A stretch of 64,000 nucleotides of DNA from CAVVXX01 sp963707975. Lineage in GTDB: Bacteria; Pseudomonadota; Alphaproteobacteria; Micropepsales; Micropepsaceae. The stretch's first letter is position 1; the number at the start of each line of letters is the position of its first letter. The notes under the pieces are model-generated. The model worked only from the letters and a program-made list of their open reading frames with translations. It was not told where the DNA came from and did no database searches. The stretch lies in NCBI GenBank assembly GCA_963707975.1, contig OY970177.1:1302001-1366000 (forward strand). Reading direction: 5' to 3'. This document shows, piece by piece, positions 1-8,106 of the stretch. A program made the position numbers and the translations under genes.

Positions 1-235
1 TCATGTCCTTATGAATTAGTCCCGACTTGCTGACCTCATCTGAGCGCGTGCAGTTGAGCTTAAGCCGTTCAACGGTTGGCTTGATGATCTTCAAATAGAT
101 CTGATCGAAATCGATATCCTCCGTATGTCCATCGGAAAGAATATCTTTTTTCTGCCCGAAGGGCATGATGACAAAACAGCTCTTTCCCACAATTTCGCTT
201 CGTTCAGCAACCAATTCTGCTTTTTGCTCAGTCAT
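1..235 (-). CDS. Nucleoside-deoxyribosyltransferase-like domain protein, N-terminal part (runs off left edge)
   Basis: The ATG at 235 opens a leftward frame that stays open to the window edge (78 codons seen). After about 18 residues it shows C-F-V-I-M-P-F-G followed by an acidic stretch and D-F-D-Q-I-Y, the same signature as in the complete protein at 8107-9471 (C-F-V-L-M-P-F-G, D-F-D-A-I-Y). That signature marks a Rossmann-like fold related to nucleoside 2-deoxyribosyltransferases and TIR-like enzymes of bacterial conflict systems. What lies C-terminal is outside the window. It is a paralogue or relative of the 8107 gene and is not interrupted in the visible part. Confidence 0.6.
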   Translation of the reverse strand, partial: MTEQKAELVAERSEIVGKSCFVIMPFGQKKDILSDGHTEDIDFDQIYLKIIKPTVERLKLNCTRSDEVSKSGLIHKDM

Positions 236-271
236 GAGGTCACTCAATCCGGGAAATAGCTTTCGGCGCCA

Positions 272-496
272 TCATCGCCAAGATCGGCGAATAGCGTCCG
301 TTATTTTGCTTATGAGTGATTTTCGTTCCGATGGAGGTGTTTTGCTCGCGGCCGACATCGCTACCCACAACGCGACACCCCCATCTACTATCTCCGAATG
401 CTCGCAATGGCGGCAAGTGTAGGTGCGCATGTCGCGGCCGGATGACGTGTCCTTGTCCTCCAGCACCATTGCTTTTCCGCAATTCGGGCAATTCAT
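272..496 (-). CDS. Small zinc-ribbon protein
   Basis: This 74-residue protein begins with a C-x2-C pair (C-P-N-C, residues 3-6) and has a second C-x2-C pair (C-R-H-C, about residues 28-31). Together they form a probable four-cysteine zinc ribbon. The C-terminal third is basic and helical without further motifs. It stands 36 nt upstream of the partial gene at 1-235 on the same strand, so the two may be co-transcribed. No enzymatic function can be assigned. Such small zinc ribbons are common in alphaproteobacteria and may bind nucleic acid or a partner protein. The paired cysteines argue that it is a real gene. Confidence 0.55.
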   Translation of the reverse strand: MNCPNCGKAMVLEDKDTSSGRDMRTYTCRHCEHSEIVDGGVALWVAMSAASKTPPSERKSLISKITDAIRRSWR

Positions 497-606
497 TTGA
501 CCTGAGCCCCGTCTTTAATCGAGTTGGAGGTAGAGCCCGTTCTTCATTTGAGCCGCATTGGCTCGGTGATGCTGATTGGCCCCCACCGAGTGGTCTAGTT
601 GGAATG

Positions 607-801
607 TTAGTTTAGGGAGGGGTCGGTGTCACCGGTAGGCTGGCGGGCCGAGCGGCCGGTAACGAGGCTGGCGAGGTCGGCCAGCAGCTTGCCTCGGGTC
701 CAGGTGGTCGATATCCAAGCGATGAGTGTGGACGGCTCGACGTGAGGTTCCTGAACTCGTTGATGGGCATATTGGATGTTCCTCTGGCACTCTAATTGCG
801 G
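607..801 (-). pseudogene. Possible C-terminal gene remnant in the 497-842 gap
   Basis: Leftward frame open from 801 to a TAA at 607-609 with no usable ATG or GTG start, about 64 codons. The last 40 codons have coding-like composition (a W-I-S-T-T-W segment followed by a leucine- and alanine-rich helix). I do not recognise the family. It may be the tail of a gene whose front was lost. The rest of the 346-nt gap between the zinc-ribbon gene and the reverse transcriptase gene shows nothing I can name. Confidence 0.2.
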
Positions 802-842
802 TCATTCTTCTCCGCTTTGGCAGAGTTTATGACTGCTGGCCA

Positions 843-2774
843 CTAAGTTTGCTCAACCAACGCGGAGAGAAATATATCTTGACCGACTTCTCGTGAGTAC
901 TCGGCAACTAAGGTCTGCCGCTGCGTGTGGTCCAAGTGAGGCCATGAATACCAAATGGCGGCCCGGCGTGTTAAAATGGGCGCGCCTTTCGCCAGCGCGA
1001 TCAATGCAGCCGCGGTATGTCGGTCGGAACGCCGATCCAACGCAGCGAGAATGGTGCGGGTGATGACGGGGGAGAGTTTGCGCCCCCTGGAGAACAAATA
1101 GGCACTCAATGTGGTGGGGTCCTCGTATCCTTTGGTGCCAAGCAGGCGAATAGCGTGAAGTGTTTCGTACTCACTTAAGTGCGTATCTGACCGGAGCTCA
1201 TCCGCGAACCACTCCCTCGCTCTCCGCCGCAGAGCCTTCGGAAGTGCTTGGCGCTCCTCGATCAATACGTCAACCAAGTAAGGAACGCATTGAGGGCAGG
1301 ATCCAAGAAAATAAAACACATCGCCCATAATCCGATAGTCGCGCTTTCGGTAGCTTGCCTCAATTAGCGTTCTAAAAGAACCCAGCGATATGTTGGTACC
1401 CGCCTGCGCTTGCTTTTTTAATCTCGACAGCAACGCGACCCGGTCAACTTGTTCGAGCATCGTAGCGTCGGCTTTATTAAGTTGAGCCTTCTTGCATGGA
1501 GATTCTCCTTCGTATGGAAGCGATGCTCCTGGCTTGCAGGGTTTTAGCGAGTCTTTAGGTTTGCTCGAATTTTCTGGAGTTTTTCCCTTCTTTCGATTGC
1601 GTGACTTTGCTGTCTCTTGAGGTGTATTCACTGTTGGAGGTGCAGTATTGTTGTCGGCGACGAGCTCAGGCGGGACACCTGGCAATTCGCCCCACAATCT
1701 TGATCTGCGCCTCGTCGCTAAAATCGTCGTGTATTGGGAAGTGGACGTGAGCTGAATTGAGGTTTTCCTTTGATTTAGCGTCAAGTGTTCTGCCGTCAAA
1801 TGCTCCTTTAGGCGCCAGAGCCATCGCTGAGCTGTTGAGGCATCAGGCGCAAACAGGCGGTAATCATCAACAAAACGGATGAAATCAATGCCGTCTGCTA
1901 AGAGGCGGTCGTCGACGCTGGCGAGATAAAGTTCTGCCAATATTTGGCTTCCCACCGGCCCAACAGGAAGCCCTCGTATCGAGCCCGCATTCCAACCTGC
2001 GAGCAGCTTATAGGCCGCGTCGACCAACCAGGCCGTCGCTCCCTTCCTGAGGAGGGTTTGGCGAAGCGCCATAATGTCGATATGCCGATAAAAATCTGCA
2101 ATATCCGTAGTAATCAGAAACGTTGATGATTTGTCAGTAAGCTTAGAGAAAGTTGTATCTTGGAATGATTGATATTCGCGCTGCACGTCCAACAATCCGG
2201 ACGCGTCTGCGTTAAACCTGCACGAAAAAACACGATTTGCTTTCGGGGGCACTCTAATTGATTCGAGTTGCCTCCCAATAAGCAGCGCGACCGACAAATA
2301 TAGGATTGATCCTAGTGGGTCGATGAACGCTAACTCGCGATATCCATATGCTCCCGATTTTGGAGTAAGCATTGTGCAAATGGATGGTTGAGGTGTGTTC
2401 CCGCTAGGTGTTGTCAAGAGCGAGTTCGCAGTTTCCAATGCGACGCGCTCTCTGAGAGCAGCGTCCTGCCCTAAACAGCTGATTTCGAACGGCATCGGAA
2501 ATATATTGTCCGCGCCATTCGTGATGATGTTCCGCAGGCTAATTTGTACCGCTTCAGAGATTTCGCGTGAGGTCGGAGAAGAGTGGATTTGTAGCCGACC
2601 GTTTACGACGGTGTCGTGAACCACAACGGGTAGCTGCTGGCCATTCGTTCTTCCTGCTGGATTGCGAGTGAGAGCTTGAGCAAGCGCGGGCCAATTCGCC
2701 GCACCGATACCGAGGCTGGCTCCGACACCAAGAAATGACCGCCGAGAGGCAGTTGACCAGTCGTGCTTTATCAT
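843..2774 (-). CDS. Reverse transcriptase (Abi/unknown-group type) with twin-arginine signal and helical C-terminal domain
   Basis: 643 residues. The start is well supported by GGGAGGA six bases before ATG 2774. Residues 10-16 read S-R-R-S-F-L-G, a textbook twin-arginine motif, followed by a glycine/alanine hydrophobic stretch and L-A-Q-A near residue 34, so export through Tat is predicted. An RNA-directed DNA polymerase follows: D-I-A-D-F-Y at 224-229 (first catalytic Asp), G-L-P-V-G-P-V-G-S at 268-276, and F-V-D-D at 301-304 (catalytic pair) with a downstream L-N-Q-R-K-T motif. Residues about 375-430 are a Lys/Pro/Ser-rich linker, and the last 200 residues look like helical repeats. There is no group II maturase domain, no retron-like RNA and no DGR repeat pair nearby. 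The closest match by architecture is the defence-associated unknown-group/Abi RTs. It lies 23 nt downstream of the TIR-TPR gene, so co-transcription is likely. A Tat signal on an RT is odd. Confidence 0.8.
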   Translation of the reverse strand: MIKHDWSTASRRSFLGVGASLGIGAANWPALAQALTRNPAGRTNGQQLPVVVHDTVVNGRLQIHSSPTSREISEAVQISLRNIITNGADNIFPMPFEISCLGQDAALRERVALETANSLLTTPSGNTPQPSICTMLTPKSGAYGYRELAFIDPLGSILYLSVALLIGRQLESIRVPPKANRVFSCRFNADASGLLDVQREYQSFQDTTFSKLTDKSSTFLITTDIADFYRHIDIMALRQTLLRKGATAWLVDAAYKLLAGWNAGSIRGLPVGPVGSQILAELYLASVDDRLLADGIDFIRFVDDYRLFAPDASTAQRWLWRLKEHLTAEHLTLNQRKTSIQLTSTSQYTTILATRRRSRLWGELPGVPPELVADNNTAPPTVNTPQETAKSRNRKKGKTPENSSKPKDSLKPCKPGASLPYEGESPCKKAQLNKADATMLEQVDRVALLSRLKKQAQAGTNISLGSFRTLIEASYRKRDYRIMGDVFYFLGSCPQCVPYLVDVLIEERQALPKALRRRAREWFADELRSDTHLSEYETLHAIRLLGTKGYEDPTTLSAYLFSRGRKLSPVITRTILAALDRRSDRHTAAALIALAKGAPILTRRAAIWYSWPHLDHTQRQTLVAEYSREVGQDIFLSALVEQT

Positions 2775-2797
2775 TTTTTCCTCCCTGGACGTCCCGA

Positions 2798-4849
2798 TTA
2801 TTTTGCGCAGTTTTGATCAATGTCGTCTTGCGTAGAGGAGATGTGAGCTCGCCGAATGGCTTGATCGCCAGCATCTTCGGTGGCGGGTTGTTGATACAAT
2901 TGCTTCGCGTCCTGCCATGCTGCACATGCCTCAGAATTCTGTCCTGCGGAGGAGTAAGTGTCTCCGATCCACTCCTGGTCGATTGCCGCATACAGTGCAT
3001 ATTGTTTCGAATTACTGTCGAGTTCGTGAGCCCGCCGAAACGCATCTAGGGCAGCGATTGGTTTTTTCTCATCCCAATAGACTTTACCAAGTCCACGTTC
3101 CTGTACGGCTTCGACAAATTTGTAAGCGCCACTTTTTGCGAATTTCAATGCTTGGAGATAGTAATTTTCAGCTTGCGGGTATTCACCGCGCATTGCAGCC
3201 AGGTTTCCAAAACCACCAAGATCATAGCTCGTGCCTAACAAGTTGCCGAGTTTTTCGTCCGCCACGAGCGCCTTTTGCTCAGCGATCTCGGCCAGCTCAA
3301 GATCGCCCGAGCGTTGTCGAACCATATAGGCCTTAGCAATGCTAGAATCTGCCAAACCGGTGAGATAAAGATCATCTGCCGTTCCGCTCTCACTCAGTGC
3401 GAGCTTGTCATATTCAATGGCTTGATCGTATTGTTTTTCCTCAGATCTTGACAGCACATCCGCCAGTCCAATGTAATCTGCAGCAATGGCGTGGTGATCA
3501 CCGATAGCCTTGTCCATTGAAAGAGCATCTTGGTAAGAAATCGAGGCCTGAGAATAGTTTCCCTTGGCATAAAACGATCGAGCTATAGCATTCGTCGCAC
3601 TGGCGGCCTCGACTCGAGCACCGCTAATCAAGAAGTAGCCACGGGATTTTTGAAAATTACTCACGGCTTCGTCGAAGCGACCTCCATCGTGCGCTATTAA
3701 CCCAAGCGCCGCATAAGCGGATCCAAATGCGTCGTTGTTATTCGTGTGTTTAGCGAGGTCGACAACGCGGTTCACAGCGTCGATCGCGTTCGGAACTCCC
3801 AAACGCTCCCTTAATCGAGCGATTTGATACCACGCTATCCAACTCTCGGGATCGAGTTGGATTGACCGTTGATAAATGTCGAGCGCAGCGCGACTGTCCT
3901 TATAGAATTGGATAAGTCCAAGCCCGCGCAACCAACGCGCTGTATCGGTATCACTCTTTTGGTGCGCTCCGGTTTGCGCGCTGACGACTGATAGGATCGG
4001 GACGGGATCACCCTCTCTCAATTTTTGAAGCGCCGTATCAATGCCTGCCGATGGGTCAGACCTATCCGATAGGGCAGCAAGCGACTCCGCTAATTCTCGA
4101 ACAGCATCACGGGGGAGTGGGCCAACCTTATCGCTTTGATCTGCACCGCGCGCATGAGCATCCACATTGCGCAGCGCGGCGGTAATTTCTGCTACTTGCG
4201 CGAGCGAACCAGTTGTCGATGAATTACGGCCCGTCAGATATGCCGAGATGCCGACGAGAACGAGCAAAACCATCAGCGCACTGACGCCAACTAGAATCGG
4301 GAAACGCTTATCCGTGGTCTTCCATGGCAACGCAGTCCACAGCTTGTCGCCGAAGTGTTTTCCGGAAAAGCCTTCTGAACTTCCGGAGGATCTTTGTTTC
4401 GTAGCAGAACCTGCCGCTTGGTCCCTACGCTCAGAATCTCTTAAAGGCCTGCCGAGTAGATTGCTTATTGTCTCGGAAAGGTGACGAAGCTGCGCTTCCC
4501 GCGGTGGAGTGAGCGCATCAAGCCAATGCTGGCTCGCAAGAAAGTATTCGAGCGCACCAGTGGGCTTAACGTCCTCGATTCGAAACGGAATAACGGGCAC
4601 ACCCTTTCCGAATGCTCCCTGAACTTCGCGATGCACATCCTCTGAGTGATTGGCGCTCGATGAAAAGATGAGCACCATGGCCTTGGCGCCGCCAATAGCT
4701 TCGACGATCTGCTCCGCATAGCTTTTTCCGGGGATCACGTCGCGAGGTGCAATCCAGCAACGGATCGCCTGCAACTCCAGTACCACGCACGCGGCATGCG
4801 CCATCAGCTTGTCTTTCGATGAGTAACTGATGAAAACGTCGTGTGACAT
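2798..4849 (-). CDS. TIR domain - transmembrane - TPR protein
   Basis: 683 residues. Residues 1-115 form a TIR domain: D-V-F-I-S-Y-S-S-K-D at the front, W-I-A-P-R-D-V-I-P-G in the BB-loop region, and E75 in D-V-H-R-E-V at the position of the NADase glutamate. A low-complexity basic linker leads to one membrane helix at about 183-205 with K/R before it, so the TIR should be cytosolic and the C-terminus outside. From about residue 300 to the end are repeated 34-residue TPR units (for example A-L-D-I-Y-Q-R-S-I-Q-L-D-P). TIR domains of this type hydrolyse NAD+ or make cyclic ADP-ribose signals in immunity; activity here is inferred. It is the first gene of a probable operon with the downstream reverse transcriptase. 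Confidence 0.85.
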   Translation of the reverse strand: MSHDVFISYSSKDKLMAHAACVVLELQAIRCWIAPRDVIPGKSYAEQIVEAIGGAKAMVLIFSSSANHSEDVHREVQGAFGKGVPVIPFRIEDVKPTGALEYFLASQHWLDALTPPREAQLRHLSETISNLLGRPLRDSERRDQAAGSATKQRSSGSSEGFSGKHFGDKLWTALPWKTTDKRFPILVGVSALMVLLVLVGISAYLTGRNSSTTGSLAQVAEITAALRNVDAHARGADQSDKVGPLPRDAVRELAESLAALSDRSDPSAGIDTALQKLREGDPVPILSVVSAQTGAHQKSDTDTARWLRGLGLIQFYKDSRAALDIYQRSIQLDPESWIAWYQIARLRERLGVPNAIDAVNRVVDLAKHTNNNDAFGSAYAALGLIAHDGGRFDEAVSNFQKSRGYFLISGARVEAASATNAIARSFYAKGNYSQASISYQDALSMDKAIGDHHAIAADYIGLADVLSRSEEKQYDQAIEYDKLALSESGTADDLYLTGLADSSIAKAYMVRQRSGDLELAEIAEQKALVADEKLGNLLGTSYDLGGFGNLAAMRGEYPQAENYYLQALKFAKSGAYKFVEAVQERGLGKVYWDEKKPIAALDAFRRAHELDSNSKQYALYAAIDQEWIGDTYSSAGQNSEACAAWQDAKQLYQQPATEDAGDQAIRRAHISSTQDDIDQNCAK

Positions 4850-5098
4850 GGAATTTATCTGACCCGCTCTTGGGGACCCGACGAGATAAAGGAAAGAAGA
4901 GGATACCGTAAAAGGAGCTGGTTATGGCAAGGACACCGAACTTAGTTCGGATAGGGCAGGCCAACGCTGTATGTGGCAAGGGCGGTCGGAGAAACGCCGG
5001 CGCCCTCAATCTAAAAAATCGGGCGTCTCTCCAGAAAAATCATCCAGGATGATGCTTTCGAGTGGAACTCGAGGATAGTTTCTATGCGCACCCCGCTG

Positions 5099-6223
5099 TT
5101 ACAGGCAGTGGTCGCCAGCCTTAGGTAGCATCCACGCAAAGAATGGACGGATATGCGCATAGAGGCGAGTGAGCCCGCGGTCATTCTGCTCTACGAGGAA
5201 GTACGCAAGCTTCTGGTCATCACTTAATTGAAAATGTCCCCCAGCCAGGCGGGCAAGACTTTGGTCGAGTAGTTCCTGACAGTGCGGCGGCAACCAGACT
5301 GCCGCTCGGTAGCCGTAAGCCACCAGGATATGCGTACCATCGGGAGAGAACACCGCATGGTTTACCAAGTCGTCCAAGGGGAAGATAAAAAGCGGTCTTC
5401 CGGTGGTCGCATCCCAAATTCGGGCCGTTTTATCGAACGATGCCGTGACAATCCGTGCGCCATCCGGTGAAAAAGTAGCGAACCACACGCCATCCATATG
5501 TCCACTAAGCCGAATGAGCTCGCGCCCGGTGACCGCGTCCCATACGCGCGCAGTCTTGTCGTTGGACGCGGTCACGATGCGCGAGCCATCGGGCGAGAAT
5601 ACTGCGGACCGCACTACATCGTCGTGACCGCTGAGTAATGCAAGTTGCCATCCCCTCGCAGCATCCCAAATACGTGCGGTCTTGTCAGAAGATGCCGTGA
5701 CGATGCGGGTGCTGTCGGGTGAGAAAGCGGCGGATTGCACTGAATTTGTGTGGCCAGAAAGTTGCAATTTCTGTTGCCCGGTGGCTGCGTCCCAGACCCG
5801 TGCAGTGCGGTCCCAGGAGGCTGTAACGACGCGTGCACCGTCGTGTGAGAAGGCAGCAGTTCGCACTCCGTCCGTATGCTTGTCTAGGAGTATGAGCTGT
5901 TGCCCCGTGGTCGCGTCCCAGATGCGGGCGGTCTTATCGCCCGACGCCGTGACAACCCGAGCGCCATCAGGAGAAAAGGTGGCGGACCACACCGGCCCAG
6001 TGTGCCCCGCGAGCTGCAACAGTTGTCGTCCTGTGTGGGCGTCCCAAACGCGGGCCGTACTATCAATTGACGCCGTGACGATGCGCTGGCCGGAGGCAGA
6101 GAAATCTGCGTACGCGATGGAATCTCGTATGCCCGATAAAAGGAACAAATGACGCCGTACTAGGTGCCAAATCCCAGATACGGGCAGTACCGTCGTCAGA
6201 TCCCGTGACGATCTGTTTGCCAT
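5099..6223 (-). CDS. TIR-WD40 protein, C-terminal part (after second frameshift)
   Basis: This segment carries WD40 repeats 8-14 of the interrupted TIR-WD40 gene (each 42 residues with G-H-x-D/G, F-S-P-D-G and A-R-I/V-W-D) plus a short non-repeat tail. Its apparent start has no biological meaning: real homology begins near residue 28, where the frame continues repeat 8, whose front is encoded in the segment at 6063-7529. The shift lies in about 6125-6160. With repeats 1-7 upstream the whole would form 14 blades, two seven-bladed propellers, the same count as the related gene at 13400-16096. The propeller is probably the extracytoplasmic sensor of a membrane TIR protein. Confidence 0.7.
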   Translation of the reverse strand: MANRSSRDLTTVLPVSGIWHLVRRHLFLLSGIRDSIAYADFSASGQRIVTASIDSTARVWDAHTGRQLLQLAGHTGPVWSATFSPDGARVVTASGDKTARIWDATTGQQLILLDKHTDGVRTAAFSHDGARVVTASWDRTARVWDAATGQQKLQLSGHTNSVQSAAFSPDSTRIVTASSDKTARIWDAARGWQLALLSGHDDVVRSAVFSPDGSRIVTASNDKTARVWDAVTGRELIRLSGHMDGVWFATFSPDGARIVTASFDKTARIWDATTGRPLFIFPLDDLVNHAVFSPDGTHILVAYGYRAAVWLPPHCQELLDQSLARLAGGHFQLSDDQKLAYFLVEQNDRGLTRLYAHIRPFFAWMLPKAGDHCL

Positions 6224-7529
6224 CGGGCGAGAAGGCTACGGATTTTACGGGGCCAGTATGTCCCCCTAGGACGTTGAGCAGCTGACCGGTGCTGCTATCC
6301 CAAATACGAATAAACTTGTCCCACGACGCGGTAGCAATTCGCAGACCGTCAGGCGAGAATGCCGCGGATGTCACCTGTTTGGTATGCGCATTCAAGGTCA
6401 TTAGCTGCCGCCCAGTGGCCGCGTCCCAGATCCGAGCGGTACCGTCGTCCGAAGTGGTGAGAACGTGTTGTCCATCCGGCGAGAAGGCTGCAGAGTTTAC
6501 CTGATCGGTGTGCCCACTGAGTAGGACAAGTTGGCGTCCTGTGCCCGCGCCCCAGATCCGAGCGGTCTTGTCATTTGATGCAGTGACGATGCGCGCCCCA
6601 TCGGGCGAAAAAGCTGCGGTGCGCACATTATCTGTGTGACCACTGAGCTGCATGAGCTCTTGCCCGGTGGCCGCATTCCAAATGCGGGCCGTGTTGTCGC
6701 TTGCAGATGTGACGACGCGTGTCCCGTCCGATGAGAATGCGATGTCATTGAGCCCCTCCGTGTGGCCGTCGAACTGCATTAGCTGTTGTCCGGTGGTCGC
6801 ATCCCATGCGTGAGCCGTGCTGTCCCAGAGAGCCGCGACTATGCGCTTGCCGTCTGGCGAGAAGCATGCTGACGCGGCCTCGACGCCGCCCGCGCCAAGC
6901 TGCAGAAGTTGCTGCCCGGTAACGGCATCCCAAATGCGAATAGTGTCGTCCCAGGAGGCCGTTACAATGCGTCTGCCATCGGGGGAGAATGCGGCGGATC
7001 CGACCGTGCTCGTGTGCCCGCGCAGCACGAATTTATCGCGAAAATCAATCTCGGCTTGATTGAGTGCACCAACGGCCTCGAGGGTGATCGGCCGATCAGG
7101 GTCAGACATATTGTGTGGCAGCGCCGCGATTGACAGTAGCATCCCCAACTCTGCGTTACCCGAGGAAGTCGCTGCGCGCGCGTCCCTCGCCAAGAAACGC
7201 GACTGCGCCATGAGGGCGTCGTTGCGGGTTTTCTCCGACGTCAGCAGAAAGATTAGTGACAGGGCAAGAAGACTGGAAAGCGCGAAGATAACCGCACCCG
7301 CAATCGCCGCAAGACGGCGGAATCGCGCCCGATGTGCCTCGAGCTCACGCTGTTTAAGGGAGTCGTATCCGATGCCCAGCAGCCCTGCGATGAGCTTGAG
7401 CTTGGTATTTTCCTTCCCATCTCCTTCAGGCCGCGCATCGGCAGCGATGGGCTCAGTGCGGTCATGAGAAAGCGCCCCGTCCGATCCCAGTCGGTATTTT
7501 AGTGCGCGTGGAAAGCATTCCCGCGGCAA
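6063..7529 (-). CDS. TIR-WD40 protein, middle part (membrane helix and WD40 repeats 1-7)
   Basis: The segment begins in the middle of a conserved block (E-C-F-P-R-A-L-K-Y, P-I-A-A-D-A-R-P-E-G-D-G-K-E-N, L-K-L-I-A-G-L-L-G-I) that in the sister gene at 16133-16948 is continuous with the TIR domain. A basic stretch and one membrane helix (A-G-A-V-I-F-A-L-S-S-L-L-A-L) follow, then about 70 residues of linker and seven WD40 repeats of 42 residues. It leaves the homologous frame near 6140 after W-D-L-A-P-S-T-A and ends in 20 unrelated residues. So one base was gained or lost at each end of this segment. The intact gene would span 7959-5099, about 950 residues. Confidence 0.7.
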   Translation of the reverse strand: MPRECFPRALKYRLGSDGALSHDRTEPIAADARPEGDGKENTKLKLIAGLLGIGYDSLKQRELEAHRARFRRLAAIAGAVIFALSSLLALSLIFLLTSEKTRNDALMAQSRFLARDARAATSSGNAELGMLLSIAALPHNMSDPDRPITLEAVGALNQAEIDFRDKFVLRGHTSTVGSAAFSPDGRRIVTASWDDTIRIWDAVTGQQLLQLGAGGVEAASACFSPDGKRIVAALWDSTAHAWDATTGQQLMQFDGHTEGLNDIAFSSDGTRVVTSASDNTARIWNAATGQELMQLSGHTDNVRTAAFSPDGARIVTASNDKTARIWGAGTGRQLVLLSGHTDQVNSAAFSPDGQHVLTTSDDGTARIWDAATGRQLMTLNAHTKQVTSAAFSPDGLRIATASWDKFIRIWDSSTGQLLNVLGGHTGPVKSVAFSPDGKQIVTGSDDGTARIWDLAPSTASFVPFIGHTRFHRVRRFLCLRPAHRHGVN

Positions 7530-7959
7530 TGAGTTCCTCGGAACTAAATTGCGGAGGGTTTTCGGATTCTAATTCTTCTATGGAAGGCTCGCCGCCCGCA
7601 TTGGGTTCGCCATCCACGATGACTGCTAGAATCCGGTTCTCCCGGCCTAAGCGTTTGAAAGTGAGAATTTCTTCGTTGACCCAACGCGAGATCGCTCCGT
7701 GGGGTGAGCAGATGACAATCAAATAGGCAGATTGTTCAAGGGCATCCTTGATCTGTTCATTAAGGTCGGAAGACGAGGGTAACTCCTCCCGGTCCCGGAA
7801 GATTGGAAACAGCTTTGCTGGTGCCGGCCCATCGCGGCCTTGTGTACCCACCAACCGCCTAGGCACACGATAGAACTCGAGCGCTTTGTGCAACCAATCG
7901 CCCCACGCCTTGTCCTTGTGGCTGTAGCTCAAGAAGGCGCGATACTTGAATTCGGCCAC
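7462..7959 (-). CDS. TIR-WD40 protein, N-terminal TIR domain (before first frameshift)
   Basis: Begins M-A-E-F-K-Y-R-A-F-L-S-Y-S-H-K-D, a TIR beta-A strand, followed by D-W-L-H-K-A-L-E-F-Y, P-I-F-R-D-R-E-E-L-P-S-S-S-D-L and R-W-V-N-E-E-I-L (E96/E97, candidate catalytic glutamate). It is about 75% alike to the TIR of the gene at 16133-16948 through residue 140, then diverges. Homology resumes in another frame at about 7529, so the last 20 residues are frameshift product. The 5' end faces the rightward gene at 8107 across 147 nt, a divergent arrangement that could share a promoter region. Whether the TIR domain is still made as a free 165-residue protein is unknown. Confidence 0.75.
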   Translation of the reverse strand: MAEFKYRAFLSYSHKDKAWGDWLHKALEFYRVPRRLVGTQGRDGPAPAKLFPIFRDREELPSSSDLNEQIKDALEQSAYLIVICSPHGAISRWVNEEILTFKRLGRENRILAVIVDGEPNAGGEPSIEELESENPPQFSSEELIAAGMLSTRTKIPTGIGRGAFS

Positions 7960-8106
7960 GCTTCCCCCGGAAAGCAGAGCACCTATTTTGTATATTACTG
8001 CAAGCCTTGCTGGCAGGCCATTTGCTCAAATAGGGTGACGCCCGCGCCGCCGGGTTACAGCCTAGTCACCGACCGGCTTCTCGGCGCAATCCATGGAGAT
8101 TGTCCG

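Noticed and set aside
843..2774. Retron or diversity-generating retroelement
   Set aside because: No msr/msd-like inverted repeat ahead of the RT, no template/variable repeat pair, and the motifs fit Abi/unknown-group RTs better. The FGE-like domain at 23.6 kb is 20 kb away and has no visible template repeat.
7840..8106. N-terminal extension of the deoxyribosyltransferase-like protein
   Set aside because: This part lies over the divergent TIR gene and has no homology; the GTG at 8107 with GGAG fits the conserved start.
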